This document shows positions 1 through 13,198 of a stretch of DNA of 64,000 nucleotides, piece after piece. Made by a program: the position numbers and the translations under genes. Below the pieces are notes generated by a model. That model ran no database searches. It worked only from the letters and a program-made list of their open reading frames with translations, and was not told where the DNA came from. This DNA comes from Zygnema cylindricum (taxonomy: Eukaryota > Streptophyta > Zygnematophyceae > Zygnematales > Zygnemataceae): contig JBBHKE010000667.1 of the NCBI GenBank assembly GCA_037447655.1, forward strand, positions 248,001 to 312,000. The letters run 5' to 3'. Each line of letters begins with the position of its first letter. Position 1 is the stretch's first letter.

Positions 1-1181
1 CATTCAGCTTATTGCCATGGGCATTATACCTGACATGAGAAACCTTATTGAGCTCCGAAAAAATAGGAGAGGTGCCATACTGGCTATTCACACGAGCAGA
101 CTGAGAAGCCCGACAACATCCACAAGATTTAAAAAAAGTTCGGCTATCGTTTTGACAAGAAAGTGCCTTGAAAGGCTCAGCTATCACCTGCCTAACGGGG
201 TTCAGCAAATAGGTGTTATTTACTGACATCACCTCACTTTAAAGCTTAGGTTTAGAATTCTTCGAAGACACATAAAGTTGTATAGGCTTCTCAGAATCAC
301 ACTTTAACCAATATGTCAGAAAATACAGAAAATTTGTACGAAAAAGTGTCTCTTTAAACGAAAACAGCTGTTGAAGATAAAATTGGCATGCAGACAAAAA
401 CATACATGTACTAAAGGCAAGGCAAAAAAGCTGAGAGACGTTGCTCTATCTGCAACAATTTTATCATCAAGCAGCGAAAAGATATCTTTCCAGGTACTAG
501 ACAACGCTTCTCCTTCTCTGTAAACCTAAAACAAACAACGAGAGATCCTTCGAAGATGTAGTAACGTGGCGTGCTGATAGTGGTCGCAGGGATTTTGGTT
601 CAACCGATGATTTATGTAATGTTAATCCAGTCACACTCGTGTCGCAAGGTGACGGACCGTACGCTATATCCACCTGTATCTTGTGTCTTTTTCTAATCAT
701 TTTGAGAAATAATAAGTCAATCACGAGCCTGCGGTGGTTTGTCTTACCTCAGATTCCTTTCATATACCAATTTCTACCCCGTTTATATACAAGTCTCTTT
801 TTCAGCTTCCCCACATTTCCACTTTTGTCAAGCCACACACGGTGCGAGTACATTATAATACTGTACTTTACCGTACAGTGCTACTGCAAGTCTGCAATTT
901 TCGCTCCGTTAATCCGGGAGCGTTTTGAAGTAGAATCGAGAGAGCGCTTCAATATCAAACCATATATCAAAATGCGTTTTAGTGCGCCCGTCATATATGC
1001 ACTATAAGTACAGTACTAAAACAGTTTTAGTGCGGAAAAAACCACCCGTCGAGCTCAGCCACACCTAATTATTTTCAGTTCGACAGGTTGGCTCTTACGG
1101 TATGCTAGAGCCGACGAACGCCAGAGATTCTGACGCGAATGCTGACATTGAGTTCCGACGTTGCTGTACAGTACAGTACTG
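1..1181. other. Spacer with no supported gene
   Basis: I see no gene here. The few open frames are short, lack recognisable motifs and are not supported by splice structure. Local motifs such as GTACAGTACAGTACTGTAC (about 1167-1183) are common palindromic GTAC strings in this genome and flank the element that starts at 1182. Confidence 0.5.
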
Positions 1182-2087
1182 TACACCGCCAATCGCTATT
1201 AGCGTTGTGTACACTAATACCGTCCCGCTTTTTTTTCGTTTTATTCTCCATTAGCGTAGTTCATTCTATTTTTTTCTTTACTCTATTTAAGGTTATTTTG
1301 TTGGTACCGTACAAATTTGAAGTACGTCATCGTTTAATTAGTGTGGTGTACGGACAGGGTCAGACCGTACAAAATCGTACATTTGTAAATAAAAAGGTAC
1401 AATTCAGTATGTTTAATAGCCGCGGACGCATGAGAATGTGCGGTCTTAAAAGGTGTTCATTACGGGTCGTAAAATATTGCGTTCGCACATATTTGACCAA
1501 CAACCGCATGGTCGACACTGTGAACGTCAAACATATTCACCTGAGGAAAGTTCATGTTTTTCAGTAAATGACCGTAACTGAATGCAATGTTGCGCCGGCG
1601 TATTACTGTAACTTTCATAGCTAGGGTTTCAACTCCTAATTAGGTTCCTTGTAAGCAGTTATAGTTATTATTAATGTTATTTTATGGTTATGGTTCAATT
1701 ACCGTAAAAGCTTATGGTATTTTGGTGAAAATGGATCCATTTAGTATAGATGTCAATTGTAATATGGTGTCCATCACAAAATAAAGTAAACGTTTATGTT
1801 AATACGGGGTCAATGTGCCAAAAAACCCTAAATTAAAGTTATTATTTGAATTTAATAGAATAAAATAACAATATTTGGCGTTGGTGATATTCGTCGACAG
1901 GAAACGCCAAATGCGGACGATCCATAAAAGAATGGATCCGTTCTTGGCCAATCACAATCAACCGTTGTTTAGGGTGATCTGACGCTTACAGCGTCGTTTT
2001 GCCAATTTTTAAGGTTTGTCCACGTGGAAGCAAGCGAAAGCTCCGCCGCCTGTTTCACATTTTTTTTACGGTTTCTTCCCTATCGAC

Positions 2088-2097
2088 NNNNNNNNNN
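2088..2097. other. Assembly gap (10 N)
   Basis: Ten Ns. The sequence immediately 3' (2098-2125) is an exact 28-bp mirror image of 2153-2180, so bases about 2098-2152 should not be trusted (see findings). ORFs crossing this point are unreliable. Confidence 0.95.
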
Positions 2098-3003
2098 TCC
2101 TCCATCATCCACTCCTTTCTTCCCCTTCCCTTCCTCAACCGTCGCATTTTTTCCCCTTCTTTCCTCACCTACTACCTCCTCCTCCCTACTCACCTCAACA
2201 GATGCCTCCTTTTCCTTCCCTCCTCTCTCTCCTCCTTCCCATCCAATGGCTAACGGGGTTGCCGCCTCCCGTTGCCTCGCTAACTCTTCCGCGGTTGCCG
2301 TGACAAAGGGAGGATACCGACGGCTTCTAGCTCTCACGGTACGTGGTCGCCTAAATTGCTTTTCGCTAGCCTCCATAGCGTAGCTTCAAAGACGCGTGTA
2401 AAAACGAACTGAAGAAGACGCGGCTAAGACAAAAGGAAAGTAGACCCTAAACAATCAAAACATAAAACCCTACTTTAATACTATAAAAAAATACGATTTC
2501 GTGCGAGTGGTACTTATCTTATGTATGGTCGTGCAGTGAAGTATTTCGTCGCCTCACCCATGCGTTCGACTATTCCAACGGTGGGGCGACGAAACGAAAC
2601 AATATGTTCCACGTTTCATTTACCACGCGGTTTCAATATTGGACGTCGTCGCTTGTTCGACATTTCTTATACGTTACGTTATACTGACGCCTACACGATT
2701 AACCGACTTGAACCCTTGTTTGGAAACTTCCAACGTTAAGGCGACGACGCATTGTCGTCGCCTTTTCGAATTCTCCAACATTTCCCGAAACTCCGGTGTA
2801 TCCGCCTTAAATTCACCACATTCAAGCGACGACACCATGTCGTCGCAGGTCCATAGGTTTGACTAACAACAAAAATATTATTCCCCTAAAAAAACAACCA
2901 ACCATGATAACGACACAAGGTGGAAGAAGGAAAAAATAGGGCATACACAAACTTGCAATATGAGGGAGTTACAATCAAATATAAAATATTCAATAAGAAT
3001 ATT

Positions 3004-3504
3004 TCAATTACAAACAATAGGAAAAAGCGACACACAAATTAGGCAACCGGGGATTGCAATATGAAGGTAAGGACAATGGTAAAAGCTCTTACTTGTACGA
3101 TACACCCCCGTAAAGTGTTGCGGGAACTTCTTGATAGTCCTCGGGATGAGCAGTTCCTTTCCATTCTCGTGACAATCGGCGATCATCCAATTGATTACTC
3201 GAAGTCGAGTAATCTTCGTTGAAACTTGCTGAACTTTTCGGACCGACTCCGAGACACTCCCGTATTTATCACACGGTGGATCCACATTTCCGGTAATATC
3301 GCCTTCCACGAGTGGGTCCACATCGGGTGATTCCAGTTCTTCATTCGGTGGGTCGGGTCCTTCGGTTTCCATGTCCTCTACGGCAAGAGGTGGCACTAAT
3401 CCATCCGTAGCGGTGTTTTTCGGCGTAAAAAAAGTGGTAATATGGGAAGTAATGGGCCACATATTTGCAAATATAAAAAAACGTCTTGAGAATAAAGAAT
3501 ACAA
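3004..3504 (-). CDS. Hypothetical ORF inside the 3.37-kb element, possibly a transposon-encoded DNA-binding exon
   Basis: This is a 166-aa open frame read from 3504 downwards. The middle is acidic and Pro/Glu/Asp-rich. It is followed by a basic, helix-forming stretch around RVINWMIADCHENGKELLIP and KKFPQHFTG, which looks like a real protein domain rather than random translation. The C-terminal tail after HFTG is probably intron, because GT donor-like sites (GTGTAT, GTAAGA) lie just there. Its place between TIRs suggests a transposon gene fragment, perhaps a helix-turn-helix part. That is inference: I do not recognise the family and found no catalytic domain. Confidence 0.3.
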   Translation of the reverse strand: MYSLFSRRFFIFANMWPITSHITTFFTPKNTATDGLVPPLAVEDMETEGPDPPNEELESPDVDPLVEGDITGNVDPPCDKYGSVSESVRKVQQVSTKITRLRVINWMIADCHENGKELLIPRTIKKFPQHFTGVYRTSKSFYHCPYLHIAIPGCLICVSLFPIVCN

Positions 3505-4550
3505 ATCAAATAATAGGGATGCAAAAGCCTAGGTAAATGGAGAATGCGGTAGGAGAGTGCCATTGTTGGACTGAACGCCGGATATATATACCAAATAAAA
3601 AAAAAAAAAATTGGGACAAAAAGGAGGGAAACCTTTTCTCAAACTTTCGGTTTTCAAAATTTGAATTTTAGTATTTGGCGTGTCAGTGGGTTATCCCAAT
3701 ATTTTAGACGACAGAGAAAGCGGGAAAGTTTCAAAATTTTCGTCATTTTTGAGGGAGGGAGGCGACGGACGATTTTCATGAAAGAGCCATGGTAACTGCC
3801 TGCTCCTAATTGTATGTACGGATCGTTTTTGGAATGGTGGCGGGTATGACAGGCGGTTTTTGTCACGTCGTGCTGGAGCCGTAATGTTTGCGTGGCTATA
3901 AAATTGAACACGTGTAATTTTAGGCGACCAATCAAAATAAGCTTGAGACGAGGTGGTTGCTGTGATTGTACATTTTGGACCAATTTAGAATAAGGGTTTA
4001 CTCTAATACGTCATAACATTAACGCTAATACCGGTCACAAGCCGTAGAGACAAACGGAAGTGCAACCATTTTAGAGTTAACACACATATTAGCATTAATT
4101 CACTCTAATTAAACAAAACATCGCGACATTATTAGCGTAAAGAACCCTTATTAACGTACATATCGAGGTACAACGGACAAGCGACCAACTTTTTATACAA
4201 CAAGCGTTGCGTAAACATTACAACCTTACAAATTACACTTCTTACAACTGGACGAAAAATGTAAACTTTACGGCGTAGCGTTGACGCTTAACTGTGGTAA
4301 AATAGTCTGAAATGTACGTACGAATGTTTTTAGTGACGGCGTACGATTTCAAAAAAATTGTACGGGTACATATATTAGCATATGCATGTTTGCGACCGAC
4401 ATTTTTTTTTTCAGAGACCCAAATTACCATAACCAAACAATTAGAATGTATGTTTTTTTCCAAAATTTTCAAATTCTTAATTAGCGTACACCACGCTAAA
4501 TAATAGTATACACTATTCAAACCTACACGCTAATAGCGATTGGCGGTGTA

Positions 4551-5595
4551 CTGTAGTTGACGTAACATTATTAACATAATATACGCACGTGTTTTATTAT
4601 GCATTTTAAAAACATATGGTATTTAACTATTTATCCTACTTTTGATGTATTGTTCAAACTTTTAACTTGGAGACGTGCATGTTCCCGATGGCGACACATG
4701 TCTGCTTTTCTCCCATTGACCCATTCGGATGCAGTCATGGCCACATTTTATCGCAGTTTCTTGAGGACTTTTGCTATTGCAAGATGAGCTCCTTCGCAAG
4801 GTGACAGGAAAGTTAGAACTGCTGTCATTGACTGAGAAGCGCAGAGAAGTCATCTGATATTATCTAAAGGTGGCAGAGAGGTATGCTAGTTTTGCTTAAT
4901 GATGCATGATGGTTTCAAGCAAGCTTTCTCCTTGTGAACTGTAATTCCGTTTAGGCTTACTCGCAATTTTATTTCGTGACAATGTATTTATTTCCTTGTG
5001 GCTTTTGTCTCTGCGTTATCTCTCTGCCTTAGCAGCTTTCCATCTTAGTTTAGTCTTAGTTTTTCTTCTTTTGGTCAGCTCCTGAAGAGTACTCTGAACT
5101 TTCTCGTGCTTAAGAGTGCTCGCCTGAAGGGCCTCAAGCGGAGGAGACGAAAGGAGGAGTGAAAAGGTCAAAATGAAATATAGGCAGTAGGGAAGGTGAT
5201 TTTTTGTCTATTGGTTACTATTTGCAGTTTCGTATGAGTTTGGCTTCTTGAGTTTGTCTTTGTCAGATTGAGTCTCTGTTTTTTTTTTGCTAACTATGCT
5301 TCTCTTTCTCTCCATTGTCTCTATCTTCTTGCAGGGTTTCTTGACCAGTGTTTTTTCCTGATTCTCTAATCAAAGTTTATCAATCATTTAGAGTAGAAGT
5401 GGGCTATTTCCTAAGCTGCTAGTTTTCCTAATGAGGAACTGTATTTTGCGGTCAGCAATGTGGGTTAATAGCCTGGAAGAGCCCGGGTATTACCTAGGAG
5501 AATAGTTCAGAATTAGAGTAACTGGAGAGGATTCGAGGAGAATTTGCATCTTGGATTTGCAGGAGAGCTGGAGTAAGTGTTGACATTTGTAAAAA
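4551..5595 (+). other. Upstream and leader region of the LEC14B-like gene
   Basis: There is no separate gene. The last ~130 bp before the ATG at 5596 (roughly 5465-5595) recur in decayed form at about 14925-15060, upstream of the pseudogene copy, so this part belongs to the duplicated unit and probably to the 5' leader. Transcription start and 5'-UTR introns cannot be placed from sequence alone. Confidence 0.4.
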
Positions 5596-8500
5596 ATGTC
5601 GGGTAGGCAGGGTATTGATGAATCAGCATCAAATGGTGACTCAAGCAGTGAAGAGACACGGCCATGGTTGATTGCTCGGATGTTTTACAATGCAGGCAGG
5701 GCCCGGAGTCTCTTTAGAGGACGCACAGTTCCCAATGCGTCAGAATATGAGGGAATGTCAGGTGATGACGACGAAGATGATGATGATTATATGCCCACTG
5801 AAGAGGAAGACGCAGATGAAGGTGAAACAGAAGTATGCCCAGGAACAGCATGTGAAGGGTCTTCGAGGCGAAAGAAGTCCTCTCCAGAGGACAAAGAGGC
5901 TAATGGGCGGAAGCTGGAGTTTTTAGATCATCCACTTGCACAAACAACTCGCATGTACACTGCGGCTAGTTGGGGGAGCAGGAAGCTTAGGCAGAGCCCC
6001 GGCGCCCTCGTAAATGCTTTTACCATGCTGGAAGGCCGAGAAATAAACGTTTCGGTATGTCAGTGCCCTACCGCTATTTTCTCTGAATAAGCATTTCTGA
6101 GAGATGGTGCATACTGGGATTGAGGTTGTGGGTTGCTGTTGTGTGGCTCAAGTTGTTGGAATGATAGGAGTGAAAGCCTCCAGTGGCTAACTTGTATTGA
6201 ATTTGGCTTGTAAGCCATGACAGTTTAATGTCCTATCTTTGGAATTAGACCATGAGATTTCAACAGCTTCCGCATACTTGTCAACATCGGGGGAGGAAGG
6301 GTATAATTGTGCAAACAGGTTTTGCTTGTTGTTATTATCAGTTTTTCCTTGGTTAAATTAATTAATCAATTAAATCAATCAATCTGAAACTATTACCTTT
6401 TTCTGATTATTGACTATGGGAATATCTTCAACAGTTACCTTATTTCTTGGATAGGTATAAAGAATTATGCCAGAAGGTCATTGGAAGAGAAGATCATGAT
6501 TGTCGTGTAGGGAATGAGTTACCTTCTTATTATTTGGTGGATTGAGGCTCATGAGTCTTTCTGAGATGCTGCAGAGAAATGGAAGGTTTTCTCACGCTGA
6601 ATGCTGCCATTTGGCACAGCGTTACATTCCAACAGACGGGCCAACAATTATAGATAGGATGGACTCTAGGGCTTACATCGGACAATTTTCAGCAGATGGG
6701 AGCATATTCATTGGGGCTTACCAGGTAAATTGCTCGACTTGAAAAACACCATCTGTTCATTCAAAGAGAGTGGGAGTTTTTCCAGGCTGTAGATTGCTTA
6801 CACTTCACTAATTACAACAAAGCCGCTGAATGGAACAGAGTTATGATCCTTTCTTTTGTCTTTTCATATCGATTGTTCATCACACATGGATTTAAATGCT
6901 TAGAAGGCATTGTTCAGCTAGTTTGCATGTTGCATGTAGTAATGAGGCACATGGATGCATATTATTGGGATTTGATAAACGTAGTGTTTTTGTTTGAAAT
7001 GAGTTAAGTCCTGAGATTTGCTGATGTCTATCTTCATGGGAATCGGCAGTGAACAGCATCTGCAGTTCTTTCTTTGTCTGCTTTTAACTGTGAAACACAT
7101 CGCTGTCGTTTTCTGTTGCTATATACAGGATCAGAGAATTCGCTTGTATAATGTGGAAGATGGTTGGTCTCTACGAAAGGACATTATTGCTCGTAATCTA
7201 CGCTGGACAATCACTGATACAGCACTTTCTCCTGATCAACGTTTTCTTGTGAGACTCCTGATGTGGCCTGTCCTTCATTCTAGCACTTCAGGGTCTTCAG
7301 AAGTGACATCATCTTATCATGCATTGTTTAGGACATCTGCTAAAAAGCGGTAATAATGTTTGTCGCCTTATCATATTGACTTCTTTTTGTAGTTTTGAAT
7401 CTGAAGTTGTATCGCAATGTAAATCAGCAATGGAGGCTCATCTTATGCCTATTGTGTAAGCTTCTGCAATATGTGATTTATTTACAGTTTATTTACAGTA
7501 TTGCCATGGTCAGTGTTCGTTAACAAAGTCTACTGAAGTTTTTTTTGTTGAGTCAGCTTTTTTTTTGGTAGTATGAGTAATATTGCCTGATGGAGAAGAT
7601 TTTATTTTTGTTAGAGTGAGTCACGAGGATACTACATTCTTCTTATGCAACTTGCTCTCGCAATGGTGACCTTGATGTGTGTATTGCTTATTGTGGACAA
7701 TGGCTGAGACCTTTCTTGAGGTACTTATCAGTAGTCAGGCTCTTGTCCGAATATTATTCTGTATATCAGTGTTTGTGTGATCCTTAAGTGCTGAAATTGT
7801 GTTTGAGTTTGGCAGGTTTATGCTTCCATTACACCAGTTGTACATCTTGTCAATGTGGGCAGCAATAGCGGAGGTGTGAAATCTCTTGCAAATATCACTG
7901 TGAGTTACAAATCTTATCCTTTTGATGTATGTTTAGAGATGTTTGCATAAACGATTGTCACAGTGTAAGCTGGTGGTGCAAGTTTGTTTGATCGATATTT
8001 TACTATAGTCGCCACAAGTTTCTGTTTGTTCCTTGTACAGAAACTAATGTTTTTTTGAATTTTTGTTAGGAAATTTTATCTTTTCAGAGTTTTTTCAGAT
8101 TGTTTTACACAGTTTGAGATAGGAAGTTGACGAACTTCAGATTGTTTAAGGTTTAACTTCCATGAGTTGGTTAATGCCGTTTACCCAGCAAACATGGAGA
8201 GGACACTTCAAGACTCTCCCTTCCGCATTTGAGGACTCAGTTAAATTATCTTTTCAGTATATGTAACTCTGTTTTTTGGATGTTGCAGGACATTCACGAG
8301 GAGCTTGATTTTTCAGACACTGGTCGCACATTTGGTCTCTGGTCGTTGCAGTTTTCAAGTGATGGACGCGAGATTGTGGCTGGCTCAAATGATAATTCTT
8401 TGTATGTATATGACGTAGAATCACATAAGCGAATTTTAAAACTTCGGGCCCACGACGATGATGTGAACGCTGTTGCATTTGCGGATGACACATCTCATCT

Positions 8501-11151
8501 GCTCTTTTCAGGAAGTGACGATAAGTTATGCAAAGTAAGCAGAGATGTTATGAGACAAGCTTCTGTATATTGATGTTGTATTTTGGAGCGGAATGCTTTA
8601 AGGAAGATGAATCTTTTAAAGGAAAATGAATGCTAGATAGCAAACTTTGGCCAAGGCCGGGCCAGCTACAGTTTTTTGTGCAATTTTTAGCTAACGTCCT
8701 ATGATTGATTTTTGCAGTTTAAATTGATTGATTTAATCAGGGAAAGGTGAGGCTGATTCTAGCAACTGTCAATTGTCTGTCACGGTTTTTAAGTCAGTCA
8801 CTAAATGCGAGTTTACTGTTGAAATAAAGGACTGAGAGACTGTAAAAGCTTTTGAAAGGGCAGAACAGCTCCAAGCATTATGTTGGAGTTTATACTCTAA
8901 GGGGAAGTTTTATGACCAAATATGATTATATGTGATCAGGTGTGGGATCGACGAGCTTTGGGGAGAAAAAGCGAACCTGTAGGAGTACTGGTAGGACATA
9001 TTGAGGGTATCACACACATAAGCAGTAAAGGAGACGGCCATCATCTCATAAGCAACTGTAAAGATCAAACTATCAAGCTGTGGGATATACGCAAGATGAG
9101 GGATCCTGGGACTTTCAAGAAGTGAGTCTCTAACTCTCTCATTTACTTGTTACCCACTTCTATAAGTTCTGGTTCTTCTGTGAGTTTTACATGGTATAAT
9201 ACTGATGCACACATAGTGGAGAGAGAGGAAGGGGTGCTAACCCCTTCCTGCTGGAGTTTTTCTTCTTTCTGGAAACCTTGACCATCTTGGCACCTGAGAG
9301 GAATGGTTTTCATCACACCGACACTTTGGACGGTAGTGGCCTTTGTTAGGACCGGGTTTCTCAAAGCTATTTCTTTTTTATTTTTTTTCCTGGAACTGTA
9401 AACCCTCACGGGTCCAGCAACTAAAATTTTGCGGTTGTCGAATCTCAAAAGAAAACAAAGATTAAACCTTCTAATTCATGTTTGTTGGTATTTTGTGAAC
9501 TGGAAATCTGGAAAAACAGACTTCCTCGTGTACGATTGCCCTGTCACAATTGGGATTATCGCTGGATGGACTATCCAGGAAGGTCAAAAATGTTCAAGCA
9601 CCCTCATGATCAGTCTCTGATGACATATCGAAACCACAGCGTCTTACAGACTCTCATTAGAGCCTATTTCTCCCCTTTGCACAGGTCTGTTTCTGACCCC
9701 AGATGTGTAGGACAAACATGGCAGTATACAAAATTGTGGGAAAAAAACAAGGCCTGTTCTGGCTGTAGAGATGTACAAATTTCTGAACAAAGTTAGGGGG
9801 CTGTCGTGATTACAATAGCTAAGGGCTGTTATGATTACAATAACTATTTCTCTATAATTACTACAACCTTACTACGGACAAACCTAAACAGGCTGTATTG
9901 TAATGAAAACTTTTAGCAGAGGATTTCTTAGCCTGTCCAGGTTGTCTGTAGAAGTCGTAATAGTCATAGAGAAATAGATGTGCTACTTGTATTTCCCCCA
10001 AAACTAACTTGTGAGTGCAAAAACTGTCAAGTGTTTTAGAATAAGGCCAACCTAAGAATTTTGCAGTTGTAGCTTAGGCGATTTGCTTGTGAAGTTGAGA
10101 CAGTGTTTCGTGTGGGAAAGGGGTTCCTTGTTTTTGTGTTCAGTGTGTTAACAATTGAGTTATAAGAAATGTTTTTTTTTACGGTAGCTAAGGAAATATT
10201 CTCAATCACGATCTAACAGGATGTTTCAGTTGGGAGTGAGAAGTTGCTTAGCACCTTATGACGACTGTGTTGAAAAATACTTTTTGAATAGAGTGGGTTT
10301 TAACTAACCTGATACAAGCTATTTTCTTCTGTTGTTTTTTTGCAGCACTGGGCAACGCTACATATATACTGGTTCGAGCGATGGATTTGTGTACATATAT
10401 GATTTGGCAAGTTCATATGTCCTTTTCACAAAATGTTTTTTTTATTTTTCTTTCCTGCACTTGTTTCCACGTGTGGATCACAGAAGACCAGAAAAAGTTT
10501 TTCTGAATTCATATTGAGCATTCAGACTGTTGAGACCTACTTTGGCAGTTAAATTTCATATGATCTTCATCACTGTAGATAATCTGGTTTGAAGTTGGAA
10601 GTAAAATAATTTGCAAAGGAACAAGATTACTATCGATTTGTTGGAGAAAATCTCACATTTAACGGTTAGTGAGTCTTTCGTGGTTCACTTCTCCTCTGAG
10701 TATATGCTATAAATTTCAGCAAGAGTTGCAGGGTGTTCTGTTGACTTTTAACAGGATAAGCTGGTATACTTAAATCTTTTTAACCAAGATCTCCCCATTT
10801 TCACATGAAGGTTATGACCAACATGAAACATAAGCTAATTTATTCGACTGAATACATGTGCATGCTGTATTTTCGGTTGCAATTTCTGAAATTGTGACTA
10901 TATGATGGATGCAGGTTAGTGGAGAGGAGGTCGCAAGATTGGGCTCCCAATCCGTTCCTGTGAGAGATTGCAGCTGGCATCCCACTCTTCCCATGCTGGT
11001 CACTGTCTCATGGGAAGGTCACCTTTCAAGATGGGACTTCCTTCGAGGTGAAAAGGCACCGCCAGAGTTTAGGAGAAACAAGCTGCCCGGGTTTCAATCA
11101 TTGGACCCTGGTATGGACGAGCCGGGCTTCCAGCGCCTGTATCGGAGGTGA
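5596..11151 (+). CDS. LEC14B / DCAF11-like WD40 repeat protein, likely CUL4-DDB1 substrate receptor
   Basis: Nine exons: 5596-6054, 6575-6724, 7129-7248, 7816-7899, 8289-8534, 8940-9121, 9520-9684, 10346-10406, 10915-11151, giving 567 aa. The order and spacing match plant LEC14B and animal DCAF11/WDR23. Residues 57-77 are a strongly acidic stretch. WD40 blades follow, e.g. RAYIGQFSADGS (exon 2), LWSLQFSSDGRE and FADDTSHLLFSGSDDK (exon 5), KDQTIKLWDIRKM (exon 6) and VRDCSWHP (exon 9). WDxR boxes, the DDB1-docking signature, occur at 355-358 (WDRR) and 401-404 (WDIR). By family it should recruit substrates to a nuclear/cytosolic CUL4 ubiquitin ligase; the plant substrates are unknown to me. The start is the first ATG in frame before the acidic stretch. 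Intron 8 is GC-AG (GCAAGT donor at 10407); reading it this way restores the family YDxVSG junction. A decayed copy of the 5' end lies at 14925-15345. Confidence 0.93.
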
Positions 11152-13198
11152 CCAATATCAGCTTATGGACTGGAAGGAGGGGAACTGAAATTGTACATCT
11201 GTAAGGTATTGTAGTGGTTGTTAAATGACATTAAAGGGAGAAACTAGGAGTAGTTATGTTTTGGCTCCCTTAATTGAGGGATTGTATGTTGGCACAACTT
11301 GTTAAGGGAATGTTATGGGCTTATGGCACATTGACAAAGTTTACGGTGGAACCAATTGTAAGCGGATTTCTGTGGCTGATATGCCATTTGATTGATGTAT
11401 ATCATCTTTGTAAGCATATGAAGTTTTTGCAAGCTGTGGTGCTGCGGGTCATGGATTTTGCTCCTGTTGGTTATTACATTTCTTCTAAAGGCGCCTATAA
11501 TTTGTAAGCTATTGAAGTATGTATTTCCCTTTGATATTGTCGAAGAAGATAATTGGAGAAATTGTTTAATAGACGTCGGAGGTAACTACTCGTCGTATAT
11601 ATGCCAGCACTGATGTACGAGGTCTTTTAAATACTCGAAACAGGAATTGATTTGTGCAAGTGAGCTAATAGAATGCTTTCGACGTTTACTGATGTGATGC
11701 GCCATTCTATATTGTTGATGCTGGTACTCCAAATACGTGATATGCAGTGTGATACTTGTGTGCAGGGAGTTTGTGCATAGTCTTCCTGCCAAATGGGCTT
11801 TTTGGCCTCATAATGACAATCTTAAACCTTATGATGTTGTTGCGAGAATTACCATGTTAATTTTGTTTTGGCATTAAGCAGTATATACTGTTATATTACA
11901 TAATATTTGGCCACTTGTTACGTTATCATTTGATCCTATTGTGACGTCTGTCTCAAATCTAAAACAAGATAGTTGGACAAAACGTGACAATATAAAATAA
12001 GAACAAATTGGTAAATTACTTTTATGGTACTCAGATTAGAATTGGGCAACTCGATAGGTCCAAAAATTGGAAGAGTTTCCGTAAGCAACCAAAAAACACT
12101 AAGATACGTTAATTTCAATGAAAACAAGAACATTGCACCGACGTGGATGTATAAATACACCACAAAATTGCTGTTGCTGTTAACATCTTTCATTTTTGGA
12201 AATGAATGGCTGGTAAACAAAGAATCTGCGATGTAAAAATAACAAGAGGCTGGAGGAATGAGTAAAGGAGGAGAAAATTGATTCAGGGTTTCGTTGGAGG
12301 AAACATAGTTCGAAAATGAGTCGTAGTAGAAGATTGACAGGCAAAAGGTTCACGGAAGAAAAATACAGGACCACATAGAACGAAAAAAAATCGTACGGCT
12401 TTTGTAGTAAGCTTACGAAATTTTAAAAAAGGTACATGTGAAAAAAATGCATTCAAGCTTTTCTTCAATCCGCCCGTAAAAGATATTCGCAGGTGACTTG
12501 TGTATTATATTATATGCAAATATGCACGAATCACGGCGGACATCCAGGCTCACCTGGACAGCTCGAAAAGTACAAAACCAAGCTAAGCTAATTGCTCGGA
12601 TATAAGGAATTAAGCCGACACGAGGAGTTTTTTTAATTCGGCAACATTTTATCCTTTATCTTCGGGTTTTTTCTAAATAACATAAAATATATAATGTAAA
12701 TGATAATTTTGTGCGTCGCATCGTGTTGCAAAGTTGCACATTGAGTCAGTTCTTAAGGTTCCACGTCACTGCCGGATTTCTTTTTCATATTTCACGGGAG
12801 AAAAAAAATTCGAACGCAAATGTTTTGTCCCGCGAGTATTACAAACCTGGCGATGCGGTTGAACCGTTGAACATGACTCTTTTGTTTTTTTACATCGTTT
12901 TTGTAATCATACAGAAACGTATGAAAGTACAGTGATTTGTCGTACTATAGTAAAATTTTGTCAATAACATCGCCGTTCATATAGCGAATTCCCCTCCGTC
13001 GATATATGCTTCCCCTTATTTTTAACCTATTTTTTCTTAGAATCCGTACTATTACCAATTCTGTGCGTACTTAACGTAAATCGTTTAGTGCTCGTTCTAT
13101 ACGCGGGTACTGTACTATTTCGCACATTAATTAAACCTATGTTTTCAACGCAGGCCTAATGCCATCCCATTCTGTGAGCGCCTAGGGCTGACGTCAGC
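11152..13198. other. 3' flank and intergenic spacer
   Basis: There is no gene I can support. The first few hundred bases are probably the 3' UTR of the WD40 gene (TG-rich, with several AATAAA-like variants). From about 11.9 kb the sequence becomes AT-rich, with short frames lacking motifs. The bases just before 13199 should hold the promoter and leader of the PET100-like gene. Confidence 0.4.

Larger units (their letters stand above)
1182..4550. mobile_element. 3.37-kb DNA element with 24-bp perfect TIRs (TACACCG family, long form)
   Basis: The first 24 bases (TACACCGCCAATCGCTATTA then GCGT, 1182-1205) are repeated in perfect inverted orientation at 4527-4550. The TIRs begin and end with TA, as expected of an element with a TA target duplication. 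The subterminal 60-80 bp on both sides resemble the short MITE at 38126-38345, so this is probably the long relative of that MITE family. TA targets are typical of Tc1/mariner-like elements, but I see no DDE/D catalytic domain, so the superfamily is unassigned. The interior holds an assembly gap and a 166-aa minus-strand ORF (3004-3504). It could instead be a short element that gained internal insertions. Confidence 0.65.

Noticed and set aside
17-226. 69-aa ORF at the window start
   Set aside because: No recognisable motif or splice partner.
2080-2376. 98-aa minus-strand ORF with a protein-like N-terminus (MEASEKQFRRPRTVRARSRR)
   Set aside because: It runs into the reversed block and the gap; the rest is a CT/AG-rich frame. 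It could be a real first exon, but nothing supports it.
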